A stretch of 64,000 nt of DNA from Pseudobacteriovorax antillogorgiicola (GCF_900177345.1 NZ_FWZT01000032.1:1-64000), one strand, 5' to 3'; positions 44,608 through 55,073 are shown, counted from the stretch's first letter. The notes: generated from the letters alone by a model not told the origin. Numbers and translations are program-made.

Positions 44608-45219
44608 TTAGGAGGGAGATTGATTAGAATGGCGATCGTAAAGGACCTGACAAACCTCTTCTATGGTACAATTTTTTGCCTTTAATAGCACCATTAGATG
44701 AAACAGCAAGTCAGCAGACTCTCCTAGAAACTCCTGCTTGTCATCATCTTTCGCAGCGAGCGCGACTTCTACCCCCTCTTCACCGACCTTTTGAGCCATC
44801 TTATGGAGGCCCTTATCGATCAGTCGACTCACATATGACCCTTCGGGCCGCTGCTCAAATCGCTGTTCGATAACGTTTGATAGCTCTTTAAGGAAGCTGA
44901 CGTCGGTGGCAACATCACCAAAGCAGGTTTTAGTTCCTAGGTGACATGTGGGGCCGATCGGCCTAGCTTTAATAAGAAACGTATCTTGATCGCAGTCGAG
45001 ACTAATCTCCTCTAACTCCAGAAAATGACCCGATGTCTCACCCTTCGTCCACAGCCGAGACTTGCTTCGACTGAAAAATGTAACCCTACGAGTTTCGATA
45101 GTTTGTGCCAATGCCTCTTGATTCATATAGCCAAGCATGAGGACATCCTTGCTATTCGCATCTTGGACAACAGCGGGCACTAACCCGTCAACTTTTTGCC
45201 AATTGACTTGATTGATCAT
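44608..45219 (-). CDS. hisIE: phosphoribosyl-AMP cyclohydrolase / phosphoribosyl-ATP pyrophosphatase
   Basis: Bifunctional histidine enzyme (steps 2 and 3). The N-terminal HisI domain has [30 protein letters not shown] and zinc residues in DCDQDTFL and GPTCHLG. The C-terminal HisE domain has [27 protein letters not shown] and [13 protein letters not shown]. Its start overlaps the hisF stop by four bases. Last gene of the his operon. Confidence 0.93.
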   Translation of the reverse strand: MINQVNWQKVDGLVPAVVQDANSKDVLMLGYMNQEALAQTIETRRVTFFSRSKSRLWTKGETSGHFLELEEISLDCDQDTFLIKARPIGPTCHLGTKTCFGDVATDVSFLKELSNVIEQRFEQRPEGSYVSRLIDKGLHKMAQKVGEEGVEVALAAKDDDKQEFLGESADLLFHLMVLLKAKNCTIEEVCQVLYDRHSNQSPS

Positions 45220-45983
45220 AGCCGAACCTCCAGGCCCTGAGATTTCAAATATCGTTTCAGATCTGGAACTGTGATCTCTCCACGGTGAAAGACTCCAGCT
45301 GCCAGAGCAGCATCGACTTTGGCATCGATAAAAGCATTTTTGAAGTCTTCCAGACTGCCAGCACCACCTGAGGCAATCAGCGGAACTTGGCAGAAATCGC
45401 GGGCAATGCGGAGCTGCTTAAGATCGTAACCAACTTTGGTGCCATCGGCTCCCATGCAGTTGAGGACGATTTCTCCAGCTCCCCGTTCCTGAACCTCGAC
45501 TAGCCAGTCCATTGTCTTTTTACCAGCACTTTGAGCCGTTGATTCGCTACCGGTATACTTCCAAATGTAGTAATCATCATCTTGAAGGGCAGAGTCGACG
45601 CCAATGACCACACATTGAGAGCCAAATTCTTTTGCAAGTTCATTGATTAGGTCAGGTCGTTCGATTGCTGGTGAGTTGATCGAGACTTTATCGGCACCGG
45701 CGTGCAAAACTCGCCTCGCATCGTCTACAGAGCGAATGCCCCCAGCTACGCAGAAAGGGATATCGATGACCTGTGCAGTGTCTTCGATCCACTTGGTCGA
45801 GACGGTTCGTTTTTCAGCACTGGCAGTGATGTCATAGAATACCAGCTCGTCAGCCCCTTGGTCTCGGTAGCGCTGAGCAAGGTCGAGGATCTCGCCAAGA
45901 ATCACATGGTTCTTAAACTTAACCCCTTTTACAACTTGACCATCCCGTACATCCAAGCAGGGAACGATTCGTTTGCTTAACAT
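45216..45983 (-). CDS. hisF: imidazole glycerol phosphate synthase, cyclase subunit
   Basis: TIM-barrel cyclase that works with HisH. It starts with [20 protein letters not shown] (catalytic Asp), then [47 protein letters not shown] (second Asp) and [13 protein letters not shown]. 255 residues, full length. It overlaps hisA by seven bases and hisIE by four. Confidence 0.95.
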   Translation of the reverse strand: MLSKRIVPCLDVRDGQVVKGVKFKNHVILGEILDLAQRYRDQGADELVFYDITASAEKRTVSTKWIEDTAQVIDIPFCVAGGIRSVDDARRVLHAGADKVSINSPAIERPDLINELAKEFGSQCVVIGVDSALQDDDYYIWKYTGSESTAQSAGKKTMDWLVEVQERGAGEIVLNCMGADGTKVGYDLKQLRIARDFCQVPLIASGGAGSLEDFKNAFIDAKVDAALAAGVFHRGEITVPDLKRYLKSQGLEVRL

Positions 45984-46705
45984 ATCAAAGCCTCCCTCAA
46001 GTCTAAGGTGCCTTCGTAAATAGCCTTGCCGATGATGGCGCCACCCACATTGTCAGCCTTCAGTGCCTTAACCTGATCCACAGACTTCAAACCGCCAGAA
46101 GCTAAAAACTTTACGGTAGGGAAGCGCAGGGAAAGCTCTTTGTAGAGTTCGAAATTTGGTCCTGTAAGTGTTCCATCGCGACTGATGTCTGTGCAAAGCA
46201 CTTGTGATAAGCCGAGTGACAGGTACTCGTTCAGAACTTCATCTGCAGTCAGGTTTGATACTTCTTGCCAACCGTGGGTGGCGACCATTGGGGTTCCGGC
46301 ATCGTTAAGCGAGACGTCTAAGCCTAAGGTGATACGTTCACCCCCAAAAGTTTCTAAGATTCTTTTTGTTGCGGCCATATCCTTCACAGCTAGGCTGCCG
46401 ATGATGACACGATCCACACCAGCGTCTAATAGTTCTGATACATCACCGGCACTTCGGACTCCGCCGCCAACCTGGAGTTTGAGCTTAGTTTCCTCAGCAA
46501 TTGTGCGGATAATTTTCGTTTGCTGGGGAGCACCTTGCTTCGCTCCATCTAAGTCCACAACATGAAGATAGGTGGCTCCCATGGCTTGAAACTCTTTAGC
46601 CATCTGCACAGGGTTATCGTTATAGATTGTTTTTTGGTCGAAGAGGCCCTTAGTTAAACGAACAACTTGGCCATTAATCATGTCGATAGCAGGATAAATT
46701 TTCAT
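45977..46705 (-). CDS. hisA: phosphoribosylformimino-AICAR ribotide isomerase
   Basis: TIM-barrel isomerase for step 4 of histidine synthesis. [18 protein letters not shown] (catalytic Asp), [61 protein letters not shown] and [12 protein letters not shown] mark both phosphate sites. 242 residues. Overlaps hisH by four bases. Confidence 0.94.
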   Translation of the reverse strand: MKIYPAIDMINGQVVRLTKGLFDQKTIYNDNPVQMAKEFQAMGATYLHVVDLDGAKQGAPQQTKIIRTIAEETKLKLQVGGGVRSAGDVSELLDAGVDRVIIGSLAVKDMAATKRILETFGGERITLGLDVSLNDAGTPMVATHGWQEVSNLTADEVLNEYLSLGLSQVLCTDISRDGTLTGPNFELYKELSLRFPTVKFLASGGLKSVDQVKALKADNVGGAIIGKAIYEGTLDLREALIC

Positions 46706-47289
46706 AAGGCAATAAAGTTCCTAAGCATAGTTTGGCCAATGGCAGCAGATTTTTCAGGATGAAATTGGGCACCAAAGAAATTATCTTTCTCAACAAGGGC
46801 TGGAATTTCCACACCGTAATGGGTCGCTGCTTTTGTGTACTGATTAATCGGGCCTTGAAATGAATGGACGAAGTAAACAAAAGAGCCTTCTTCCACATTT
46901 TTTAGCAAGGCACTATCTGATTTGAAACTTAAGCGGTTCCAGCCCATGTGGGGTAGCGTCAGTCCTTCGTTCCTGGGAATTGCCGTCACCCGGCCAGGGA
47001 TCATACCCAGGCAGGCTGTTTGACCCTCATCCGAACCCTCGAAAAGCAACTGCATTCCCAGGCAGATTCCTAACGTTGGCTGAGTCAATCGCGGTAGCAT
47101 CTCACTAAGCTCCGCTTTGATAATTTTGTCCATAGAAGCTCGTGCTGCTCCCACGCCGGGTAGAAGAACTTTTTCTGCCTTAAGTATGATGTCTGGGTCC
47201 TGAGTGATGATCCAGGGGCAATCCAGTCGGTCTATGGCATTACTAACAGAGGAAAGGTTTGATCCTCCGGTGTTGACAATGGCTATCAT
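46702..47289 (-). CDS. hisH: imidazole glycerol phosphate synthase, glutaminase subunit
   Basis: Class I glutamine amidotransferase that feeds ammonia to HisF. The nucleophile Cys is in PTLGICLGMQLLFEGS, the His/Glu pair in GAQFHPEKSA; LLPGVGAA is the usual early motif. 195 residues. Four-base overlaps with hisB and hisA. Confidence 0.94.
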   Translation of the reverse strand: MIAIVNTGGSNLSSVSNAIDRLDCPWIITQDPDIILKAEKVLLPGVGAARASMDKIIKAELSEMLPRLTQPTLGICLGMQLLFEGSDEGQTACLGMIPGRVTAIPRNEGLTLPHMGWNRLSFKSDSALLKNVEEGSFVYFVHSFQGPINQYTKAATHYGVEIPALVEKDNFFGAQFHPEKSAAIGQTMLRNFIAL

Positions 47290-48362
47290 AGCATTCCCTT
47301 TGTAGATGGAAGTTCACCCGATTGGTCGTTTTTCACAGCTTGGCGAAGCGTCCTAGCGAGACCTTTGAAAAGTCCTTCAACTTTGTGGTGATCGTTGCCG
47401 CCTTCAATGCTCATGTGAAGGTTTGCTCCTAGAGACTCAGCAAACGATCTGAAGAAGTGAGGCACCATTTCTGTGGCCAGTTCGCCAACCATATCCCTTT
47501 TGAACTCTCCCTTAAAAATAAAGTAAGGGCGACCACCAAGGTCGAGACTTACCTTTGCTTCAGACTCATCCATGGGCAATACAAAGCCGTAGCGCTGGAT
47601 GCCAATCTTGTCGCCAAGAGCTTTGCGGAAACACTGTCCCAGTGCTAAGCCGATATCTTCTACCGTATGGTGGTCATCGATATGAAGGTCACCTTCACAG
47701 GCAACCTTGAGTGAAAAGCCACCGTGCTTGGGCAACTGTTCTAGCATGTGATCGAAAAAACCAATTCCTGTGGCGAAGTGATTCAGACCTGTGCGATCGA
47801 GATCGATTTCAATGTTGATTGCAGTTTCCTTCGTCTTGCGGCTGACAGTGGCTTGACGCCTAAGAGACGTTAGCTCGTGAGCGATATCATCCCACGATGC
47901 ACCTTGCGTGGCATCAGGTTCATTAACACGAATGCCACGAATTCCCATGCGTTCCGCTAAGAGTAGATCGGAGTCCCGATCGCCGATGACAGCGGAGCGA
48001 TCTCGATCCCAATGAGGATCTTGCAAATAAGGCAGAACCAAATCAAGATTGGGCTTACGGCAGCCGCACTGATCTGACGGCAGATGTGGGCAAATCAAAG
48101 TAGTCTCGAATTGAATCCCTTGGCTTTGTAGTAGCTTCATCAAGAACTGATGTGGAACATCAAAGTCTTCTTGAGGAAAACTCTCTGTCCCCAAACCGTC
48201 TTGATTGCTGATCATGACTAGAGTATAGCCGTGACTTTGGAGCTTTAATAAACTAGGGATGACTCCCGTAAGTAATTCGATCTTATCGATGCGATCAACT
48301 TGTTCATCCTCCGGCTCTTTGCAAATGGTACCATCTCGGTCGATGAATAATAGCTTTTTCAT
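47286..48362 (-). CDS. hisB: bifunctional histidinol-phosphatase / IGP dehydratase
   Basis: The N-terminal HAD phosphatase (LLFIDRDGTICKEP, MISNQDGLGT, zinc cysteines in CPHLPSDQCGCRKP, VIGDRDSDLLLA) is fused to imidazoleglycerol-phosphate dehydratase (FFDHMLEQLPKHGGFSL, DDHHTVEDIGLALGQ, EGGNDHHKVEGLFKGLARTL). 358 residues, the enterobacterial-type fusion. Four-base overlaps on both sides. Confidence 0.94.
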   Translation of the reverse strand: MKKLLFIDRDGTICKEPEDEQVDRIDKIELLTGVIPSLLKLQSHGYTLVMISNQDGLGTESFPQEDFDVPHQFLMKLLQSQGIQFETTLICPHLPSDQCGCRKPNLDLVLPYLQDPHWDRDRSAVIGDRDSDLLLAERMGIRGIRVNEPDATQGASWDDIAHELTSLRRQATVSRKTKETAINIEIDLDRTGLNHFATGIGFFDHMLEQLPKHGGFSLKVACEGDLHIDDHHTVEDIGLALGQCFRKALGDKIGIQRYGFVLPMDESEAKVSLDLGGRPYFIFKGEFKRDMVGELATEMVPHFFRSFAESLGANLHMSIEGGNDHHKVEGLFKGLARTLRQAVKNDQSGELPSTKGML

Positions 48363-49675
48363 GATGACAAACCTTTTCCCTTGAGCTGCTGGAGGCGAAT
48401 GCTGACAGCGTTTTTATGAGCATCTAAACCTTCCAGTTCAGCAAGGTGTTCGACTGTTGGCCCTAAAGAGCACAAGCCTTCTGCACTCAAGTTTTGAAAG
48501 GTAACCTGCTTTAAGAACGAGTCTAAGCTCAAGCCACTGACAGCTTTTGCATAGCCATAGGTTGGAAGCACATGATTGGTGCCGCTGGCATAGTCTCCCA
48601 CAGATTCAGGGGACCAAGGACCCAGAAACACGGAGCCAGCATTGTGAATTTTGCTCGTCCATGACTCAGGATCAGTCACTTGGATAATCAAGTGCTCGGG
48701 ACCATAGCGATTGGAGATTGCTAAGGCTTCGCTCAGGTTGTCAGTTGTGATGATCCTGCTTTTCTCAAGGGCAATAGCTGCAATATCTTTGCGGGATAAC
48801 TGTGATAATTGGGTCATAACAGCCTCAACCACTTGCTCAGCTATGTGCTTCGAATTCGTTACAAGGATCGACTGGGAGTCGACACCATGCTCTGCCTGAG
48901 ACAGAAGGTCGGAAGCGATGAAGTCGGGGCTAGCATTCTCATCGGCAATAACCATAACTTCAGAAGGGCCAGCAGGCATATCATACATGGCACCCGCAGG
49001 GTCTTTGGCAACCTGCAATTTGGCTTCAGTAACCCATGTGTTTCCTGGACCAAAGATTTTAGAGACTGAAGGTATGGATCCAGTACCGAATGCCATGGCT
49101 GCAATAGCCTGGGCCCCACCAGCCTTGTAGACTTGATCGATTCCAGTGAGCTTGGCTGCAACAAGAATATGAGGGTCGATGCTGCCATCTTTTCTGGGAG
49201 GTGTGCATAGCACTTTGAGAGGGCACCCAGCTATGGTCGCAGGAACACCAAGCATGACCACTGTCGATGGTAAGGGGGCGGTACCGCCAGGAACGTATAG
49301 CCCAACGCGCTCAATGGGCCGAGCTTCGCGGCGACAGGTAACACCAGGCATCGTTTCAATAGAAATCGACGACGGCTTTTGGACTTCGTGAAACTTACTC
49401 ACATTTTCGATTGCTGTAAGGATTGCTTCACGACTTCGCGCTGATATACTCGACTCAGCGTCTTCGAATTCTGCTGGGCTCACGGCTAGATGATCTAAGG
49501 TGACTCCATCAAATGTCTCCGTAAGAGCCTTGACGGCTTCATCTCCATTTTGCCGAACTTGAGAGATGATCTGAGCAACCTTTTCTGAAACACTGGCGGA
49601 TTGATCCAAGGCTGGCCTCGAAAGAACGAAAGCCTGCTCTTCGCTATTTAAATCTGACCAATTGAAAATCTTCAT
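48359..49675 (-). CDS. hisD: histidinol dehydrogenase
   Basis: Zinc enzyme for the last two oxidations. [70 protein letters not shown] and [19 protein letters not shown] cover the family signatures including zinc ligands. 438 residues. Starts six bases after the hisG stop. Confidence 0.95.
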   Translation of the reverse strand: MKIFNWSDLNSEEQAFVLSRPALDQSASVSEKVAQIISQVRQNGDEAVKALTETFDGVTLDHLAVSPAEFEDAESSISARSREAILTAIENVSKFHEVQKPSSISIETMPGVTCRREARPIERVGLYVPGGTAPLPSTVVMLGVPATIAGCPLKVLCTPPRKDGSIDPHILVAAKLTGIDQVYKAGGAQAIAAMAFGTGSIPSVSKIFGPGNTWVTEAKLQVAKDPAGAMYDMPAGPSEVMVIADENASPDFIASDLLSQAEHGVDSQSILVTNSKHIAEQVVEAVMTQLSQLSRKDIAAIALEKSRIITTDNLSEALAISNRYGPEHLIIQVTDPESWTSKIHNAGSVFLGPWSPESVGDYASGTNHVLPTYGYAKAVSGLSLDSFLKQVTFQNLSAEGLCSLGPTVEHLAELEGLDAHKNAVSIRLQQLKGKGLSS

Positions 49676-49681
49676 AGTGAC

Positions 49682-50566
49682 CTACTCAATAATCTTTTCG
49701 ATAGGGAGAACCAAGATAGAACTTGCACCGGCTCGTTTAAGCTGTTCCATGGTTTCCCATACCACATCCTCTTGGGCAACCGCGTGAATGGCTACTTTAC
49801 TGGAATCGGTACTCAGGGGAACCACCGTGGGTGTTTCCATTCCAGGTAAGTATTGAGCAATTTCGTCGATGGAAGACTTGGGCGCATTCATCATGATGTA
49901 ATTTGCGTTTTGTGCAAGCAGGGTGCCGTCGATTCTTTGTAGCAATCGTGTAAGAAAGTCTTCTTGTTCTGACTCTAAAGTTTGATTAGATCGTACTAAT
50001 ACCGCTTCGCTCTCTAAAATGGTGATCACTTCTTTGAGGCCATTGGAATCAAGAGTCGCACCAGTGGAAACCAGATCACAGATGGCATCGGCAACACCAA
50101 TGGAAGGTGTGACTTCAACAGAGCCACTGATTTCTACAGCCTCCGCAGCGATGCTTTTCGATTCAAGATAGCGCTCTAATATGTTCGGATATGATGTGGC
50201 GATGCGTTTGCCGCTGAAACTTTCCAACCCTTCAAACGGCACCGATTTTGGCCATGCTAGTGAAAGGCGACAGCTGCCAAAGCCCAAGCTGCGAATCACC
50301 TTCACAGGGTTGTCTGGGCTCTTGCTACAACCAATCTTTTCTTCAAGTTCGTTAAGCCCTACGATCCCGATATCGCAGACACCATCGCGGACATAATGTG
50401 GAATATCGTCGTCACGGACCAACATAAGCTCGACAGGATGATTTTTTGCCCTCGAAATCAGGGTTCTCTTGCGATTATCAAACTGAAGGCCGCAGCGATT
50501 TAATAGGGATAGGCATTTTTCACTTAATCGTCCACTTTTTTGGATAGCGATTCGCAAGTTCTTCAT
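49682..50566 (-). CDS. hisG: ATP phosphoribosyltransferase, long form
   Basis: First enzyme of histidine synthesis. RIAIQKSGRLSEKCLSLL, LVRDDDIPHYVRDGVCDIGIVG, RIATSYPNILERYL and EAVEISGSVEVTPSIGVADA (PRPP region) form the catalytic part. The last 75 residues (NYIMMNAPKSSIDEIAQYLP to LPIEKIIE) are the ACT-like regulatory domain of the long form, so feedback by histidine is expected and no hisZ is needed. Overlaps the TrpR-like regulator gene by four bases. Confidence 0.94.
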   Translation of the reverse strand: MKNLRIAIQKSGRLSEKCLSLLNRCGLQFDNRKRTLISRAKNHPVELMLVRDDDIPHYVRDGVCDIGIVGLNELEEKIGCSKSPDNPVKVIRSLGFGSCRLSLAWPKSVPFEGLESFSGKRIATSYPNILERYLESKSIAAEAVEISGSVEVTPSIGVADAICDLVSTGATLDSNGLKEVITILESEAVLVRSNQTLESEQEDFLTRLLQRIDGTLLAQNANYIMMNAPKSSIDEIAQYLPGMETPTVVPLSTDSSKVAIHAVAQEDVVWETMEQLKRAGASSILVLPIEKIIE

Positions 50567-50886
50567 GAGATTCCGTCTTTCTTTTTCTGTTTGTCCAATA
50601 AAATTCGATAGCCTTTTGCGCCGTATGTCATTGATCGTGCGACTCTGGTGATCGTTGTGGTGCTTACACCGGTTTGCTCATTGATGGTCCGATAGGAGTC
50701 GCCTTTCTCAAGCTGTTTGGCAACCCGCCAGCGATCTGCCATGGAGCGTAGTTCTGCGGGCGTGCATAGATCGTCAAAGAATGCCTGAAACTCTTCTGGC
50801 CCGTCTAACAGACTCAAGCTCTGATAAAGCTCCTCAAGAAAGCGACCGTTCCAATGATCGTCTGTTTTTCCAGATTGGCTTGCCAT
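50563..50886 (-). CDS. TrpR/YerC-family regulator of the his operon
   Basis: 107 residues. The TrpR-superfamily helix-turn-helix is visible in LCTPAELRSMADRWRVAKQL and SYRTINEQTGVSTTTITRVA, the arrangement of YerC/YecD proteins. Such proteins have been predicted as histidine-responsive regulators in other bacteria. It is the first gene of the his operon, translationally coupled to hisG, and a perfect 12-base palindrome lies 45 bases upstream. The likely role is a histidine-sensing repressor (inference from context). Confidence 0.8.
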   Translation of the reverse strand: MASQSGKTDDHWNGRFLEELYQSLSLLDGPEEFQAFFDDLCTPAELRSMADRWRVAKQLEKGDSYRTINEQTGVSTTTITRVARSMTYGAKGYRILLDKQKKKDGIS

Positions 50887-50930
50887 TCATTGATCTCCTG
50901 ATCTACTGTTTTACCACGTTAATACAGTGG

Positions 50931-50942
50931 TGTGTTAACACA
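50931..50942. promoter_or_regulatory. palindromic operator candidate of the his operon
   Basis: TGTGTTAACACA is a perfect 12-base palindrome; a related ACGTTAATAC lies 15 bases closer to the gene. On the minus strand TTGCCA precedes it and TATTAA follows it, so it would overlap a promoter and suit repression by the TrpR-like protein. Confidence 0.5.
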
Positions 50943-51084
50943 TTAATCGGTCATTGGCAAGAAAGCTTTGATAGTAATTGGCGAAATACCAGACAACTTA
51001 CTGTAAACTATGCTTTTAAATTTTTGCAGATCGGTAAGGTAGGGTTGCCTGGGTGAGGCTCGTGAGGCGGCTAGGAGGAAGGAG

Positions 51085-51106
51085 GAGTCTCTGGGCCCTG
51101 AGACTC
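51085..51106 (-). terminator. hairpin after the M14 peptidase gene
   Basis: GAGTCTC and GAGACTC (seven pairs) around TGGGCCCT, 16 bases downstream of the stop. No U-run follows, so terminator strength is doubtful. Confidence 0.4.
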
Positions 51107-51122
51107 TCAGTCGTCTGTTAGG

Positions 51123-52055
51123 TCAGTTATTGCTCTCCTCTTGGGAATCGTTTACAGCATCCATCCGTGGTCGCTTTTTGGAAGCCCTCATGGCAACTGT
51201 CCCTGCGATGTCCTGGAGGAAGTCTAACTGGTCCATCTTCTCTAATAGTTTTGAATCTTTGAGTTCTACCGTGAGAACCGGGACATTCTTATCCTTCCAC
51301 ATGTAGCGGCCCAGAGATCCTGGGAACGTTCCTAACGAAACCCATGGAATCCACTTGTAGTTCGGGAAACGAATCTTCGGTCCGTCAAAGTCTAAGACGC
51401 CATAAGGAGTGTGGATCGCAACAATGAAGTCTGGTCGAAAGTCTTCAATGTGCTTGATCGTGCATTTGGTTTCAGGTTCGCTGCCCGCGCTAGGGCCAGG
51501 ATTGCGTCTTGGGTCTTTGCCTTTTTTCTGGACCCAGTATTTGTGAGCCAGTTCATCCCAGTCCTTCGAGGGAAAGTTGCGGTTAATATCGACACCATTG
51601 GCATTCATTCGAGTTTTCGCCTCCCAACCATCAGGATTCAGAATGGGAACGATCCGCCACTGGTTCCTAGCTGTTAGGTCGACAAGCCTCTCCATCCACC
51701 GTCGAGCAACGCTGCCCCCTTCGGCCTCGTCGCCGTGCATTAAGCCGAGAACCAGCACTTTTTTCTGGCGGGTGGAGGGTTGGACCTTTGAGTCGTAATG
51801 GTAGATCGGATCGCCTGCCACGCTCTTACAGGTGGGTAAGACTTGAACTTCATCACAGGCTTTGGCGATTCGTGCCTTATCAAATTCTCCTGGCAATTTT
51901 GCAAGAGACTCGCGACAGATCTTTGGGATTTCGCCTATTTCCGCCTTTTGGGGTTCCTGCGGGTAAAACGGAACTCCCCAGGGAGGAATTGCGTCAGCCA
52001 CAGCTTGCAATGGCAAGGCGGCTAGGCAGAAAGCGAAAAGATGTTTTGACCACAT
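51123..52055 (-). CDS. secreted M14-family zinc carboxypeptidase
   Basis: Signal peptide MWSKHLFAFCLAALPLQAVADA, then a carboxypeptidase fold. GLMHGDEAEGG holds the first two zinc ligands (H..E), NGVDINRNFPSKDW the substrate Arg, FIVAIHTPYGVLDF the third ligand and VLTVELKDS the catalytic Glu. It resembles MpaA-type murein peptide amidases more than digestive enzymes, so cell-wall peptides are a likely substrate. The start at 52055 has GAGG upstream; the longer frame from 52070 lacks one. Confidence 0.8.
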   Translation of the reverse strand: MWSKHLFAFCLAALPLQAVADAIPPWGVPFYPQEPQKAEIGEIPKICRESLAKLPGEFDKARIAKACDEVQVLPTCKSVAGDPIYHYDSKVQPSTRQKKVLVLGLMHGDEAEGGSVARRWMERLVDLTARNQWRIVPILNPDGWEAKTRMNANGVDINRNFPSKDWDELAHKYWVQKKGKDPRRNPGPSAGSEPETKCTIKHIEDFRPDFIVAIHTPYGVLDFDGPKIRFPNYKWIPWVSLGTFPGSLGRYMWKDKNVPVLTVELKDSKLLEKMDQLDFLQDIAGTVAMRASKKRPRMDAVNDSQEESNN

Positions 52056-52340
52056 AGGTTCCTCATTCATTTATCAAGGTAAAAAGACCATCCCATTGTC
52101 TAGTATAAGCAGTTTATATCATTGGATCTATACAAGATAAAGGGAATATCAGAGGCTTTCGCGCTTTTCGAAGCCTTGTCAAATCCCGTGATAACTGCCT
52201 TTGGCTAGCAGAAATCAGCTCATCGTTGGTCGGGTCAGGAGAGCTAATTTGCCGGAAACAGCCAGGTTCTTTTTGAGATCTTAACTATCTTAAAAAGCGA
52301 CCGCTAGGTCATCTGTTGCGAACCTTCTTAGAGGCATGTC

Positions 52341-55073
52341 TTGAAAGGCCTAGCTATCCTTATCTGGCTGCTCTGGTACCGACCCGCATTTGGGGTGGAT
52401 GCTATCGACTTCAGCAGGATCGACGACCAAAAGTCTGTGGATCATGCACTCTATTTGGCTGATCAGGATGGGATAGTGACCGTTGAAAGCTTGGTTTCGA
52501 GCTCGGAGTCAGCATTTAAAGACTCAGGTGGCAAAAACTTATCCTTTGGCTGGACCAAGGCGGTATATTGGGTAAAACTTCCTGTGACGAATACCGGAAA
52601 TGAGAGTATCCAGAAACTTTTGGAAATATCATGGCCTCTGCTAGATTCCATTAAAATATTTATCTACGATGGTCGGGAGTTGGTAGAACAGTTTAATCTT
52701 GGCGACAAGTTGCCTTTTAATAGTCGACTCATTCATGCAACAAGCTTTGTCGTGCCCATCATCGTTCCCTCGGGAAGCCAACATGATATTTACCTTCAAG
52801 TGTCCTCGACTTCTTCTGTCCAGATTCCAATGACCCTCTGGGACCCAATTTATTACTATGAGGTTGCTTCACGATTCATCGCAGCCCAGGCCTTTTATTA
52901 CGGGGCTATGGTGGTTATGATGGGGTATAACTTCTTTATTTTCCTTGCTTCAAGAAAGCTTGCTTACTTTATCTACGTATGTTTCGTAGCATCTTATGTG
53001 ATATTACAGTCATCCCTGAAAGGGATTTCGTTTCAATACGTTTGGCCAAACAATACGTCACTCTCAGATTACGCTATTAGCTTTGGTGGAAGTGTTGCCG
53101 TTCTCTTTGTTTTATTATTCGCTTATGTGTTTCTAAGGATTGATCAAAGCTCCTTTGATAAATTAAGGAAAGTACTCAAGTTTGAGATTGGTATTGGTTT
53201 GGTGTTTATTACTTTCTGCGCTGTTGCGCCTTACAGCCTTGCCATTAAACCTCTTGCGGGATTTACGGTTGTTGCGATTCTTACGGCACTCGTAGCCGGT
53301 GTCATTCAGTTCTCTAACGGGCTAAAGCAGGCTCGCTACTATATATTAGCCTGGCTTGCCTTGATCACCGGAACTACCACGTTTTTGCTAAAGCAGTTTG
53401 GTGTTTTACCCCTGAACTTTTTTACTGAGTATGCGATGCAAATTGGATCGTTTTTGGAAGTCCTTCTTCTATCTTTTGCTCTGGCGGACCAATTGAATGT
53501 GATGCGAGAGAAGCTTCAAGTCGCCAATCGTGGCTTGGAAAAACTGGTGGCAAGTATTCAAACTCAAGTAGATCAAAAAACCCAGGAGATTCGAACCATA
53601 TTGAATACCATCCAACAAGGGATATTTATGATCATGCCCGGAGAAAATTGCATTCACGGTGATTACTCTGCTCACAGCGAAGTTATCCTGGGGGCCCGAG
53701 ATCTTTCTGGCAAAGATGTGTTTGAAATTTTTTTAAGTCATACAGAATTAGCAGAGGAAGAGCTGGATCAGATTCGCACAGTTTTGAGCCTGACAATTGG
53801 CGAACCTCAATTAGCTTTTGAAATGAACTCTCATCTTCTACCAAACGAAGTTATTTATCACCAACGAGATCTTACTTTATCTTTGGAATTAGACTGGCAG
53901 CCAGTCGTAGATGATGATGACGATCAGATAGAAAAGATCTTAGTGTCTATTCGTGATATCACTGACCTAAAAAGACTGAAGGATGAGAGCCACAAAAACG
54001 AACAGGAACTTATGATTGTTTCTGAGATCCTAGACGTTAAACGAGAGAAGTTTCTTTCCTTTTGGCGCTACCTATCGGAAGTGCTCGACGATTTGGAAAT
54101 CTTCGAACATCGCGATGATATCACCCAAGGTGACTTGGATCACCTTAGACGATCAATGCATACGGTAAAAGGAAATGCTCGCCAGCTCTGTCTTGTGCAT
54201 CTGTCTCATGCTATCCATGAATTCGAAGAGAGCCTAAACGACGATGTTCGCACAGTAGGGCGAAATATTAAGCCTGCTGCGGATCGTTTGATGGCGGTAT
54301 GTACAGTCTATCGAAAGGTTGCATGTGACAAGCTTGCTATTATTGGTGACGATAATCGAACTCAGAAAATCCCCTACCAAATAGCTCGGATTTGGCTACT
54401 TGAAATTGACCGTTGGGGGCTTCACGAATCAGGGAACTTGAAGTCTTTACTGAAGGACGTCAAACAAAAATCCTTGGAAGCTGCTTATTCAACATTTGCA
54501 GAGTATATCAGAGATTTGGCAAAGGGTACCGAAAAGCTAGCAGCTGATCTTGGCAAAGTTGCACCTTCATTTCTTATCAATGGTGATGCCTACTTTTTAA
54601 GTGATGAAGGACAACGCTTCTTAGATCGAGTTATGATCCACTTGATACGTAACTCTTTGGATCATGGTATCGAATCACCACAAGAACGGATTAGTAGAGG
54701 TAAAGTGGAAGGTGGGACAATTTCTGTTAAGATCTCGCCGAGTGACCGTGGTTACGAAATTGTCTATCGTGATGATGGACGAGGTCTTAACATTCCAACT
54801 CTACGAAATATCTGCGAGACGACTCCTGGCAGTTTACTAGCTCTATGCTCCGTGATCTTCCGTCCCGGACTAACCACAGCTAGTACGGTCACCTTGGTTT
54901 CGGGGCGGGGTGTAGGCCTTGATGCCGTGAAACTGGAAACAGAGTCTTTTGGGGGGCGTATTGAGATCGAGCTTGATCACCACGACCTCTCCAAGGAATT
55001 CGTAAGCTTTCAGTTTCGATTGTACCTACCGACTCACTTAATTAAAGAGAATCAGAACTTAGTTGCTGCATGA
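52341..55073 (+). CDS. 7TM-DISM CheA-like sensor kinase with Hpt domain
   Basis: 910 residues, TTG start with GAGG six bases upstream. Signal peptide; a 7TMR-DISMED2-type extracellular domain (FGWTKAVYWVKLPVTNTG); seven membrane helices (about 185-385, with FYYGAMVVMMGYNFFIFL); a coiled linker; a PAS-like region; an Hpt domain (SMHTVKGNARQLCLVHLSHA); a helical stretch; and a CheA-type ATPase (LIRNSLDHGIESPQERISRG, YRDDGRGL, VSGRGVGLDAVKLE). As in the kinase at 9569, there is no HisKA box, P2 or CheW-like domain. It may sense carbohydrates or other ligands through the DISM domain. Confidence 0.85.
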   Translation: MKGLAILIWLLWYRPAFGVDAIDFSRIDDQKSVDHALYLADQDGIVTVESLVSSSESAFKDSGGKNLSFGWTKAVYWVKLPVTNTGNESIQKLLEISWPLLDSIKIFIYDGRELVEQFNLGDKLPFNSRLIHATSFVVPIIVPSGSQHDIYLQVSSTSSVQIPMTLWDPIYYYEVASRFIAAQAFYYGAMVVMMGYNFFIFLASRKLAYFIYVCFVASYVILQSSLKGISFQYVWPNNTSLSDYAISFGGSVAVLFVLLFAYVFLRIDQSSFDKLRKVLKFEIGIGLVFITFCAVAPYSLAIKPLAGFTVVAILTALVAGVIQFSNGLKQARYYILAWLALITGTTTFLLKQFGVLPLNFFTEYAMQIGSFLEVLLLSFALADQLNVMREKLQVANRGLEKLVASIQTQVDQKTQEIRTILNTIQQGIFMIMPGENCIHGDYSAHSEVILGARDLSGKDVFEIFLSHTELAEEELDQIRTVLSLTIGEPQLAFEMNSHLLPNEVIYHQRDLTLSLELDWQPVVDDDDDQIEKILVSIRDITDLKRLKDESHKNEQELMIVSEILDVKREKFLSFWRYLSEVLDDLEIFEHRDDITQGDLDHLRRSMHTVKGNARQLCLVHLSHAIHEFEESLNDDVRTVGRNIKPAADRLMAVCTVYRKVACDKLAIIGDDNRTQKIPYQIARIWLLEIDRWGLHESGNLKSLLKDVKQKSLEAAYSTFAEYIRDLAKGTEKLAADLGKVAPSFLINGDAYFLSDEGQRFLDRVMIHLIRNSLDHGIESPQERISRGKVEGGTISVKISPSDRGYEIVYRDDGRGLNIPTLRNICETTPGSLLALCSVIFRPGLTTASTVTLVSGRGVGLDAVKLETESFGGRIEIELDHHDLSKEFVSFQFRLYLPTHLIKENQNLVAA

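Noticed and set aside
51050-51120. Repeated GGAGG stretches near 17.6 kb and 51.07 kb as part of a repeat family or CRISPR.
   Set aside because: The copies are short purine-rich runs without regular spacing; nothing in the window has repeat-spacer order.
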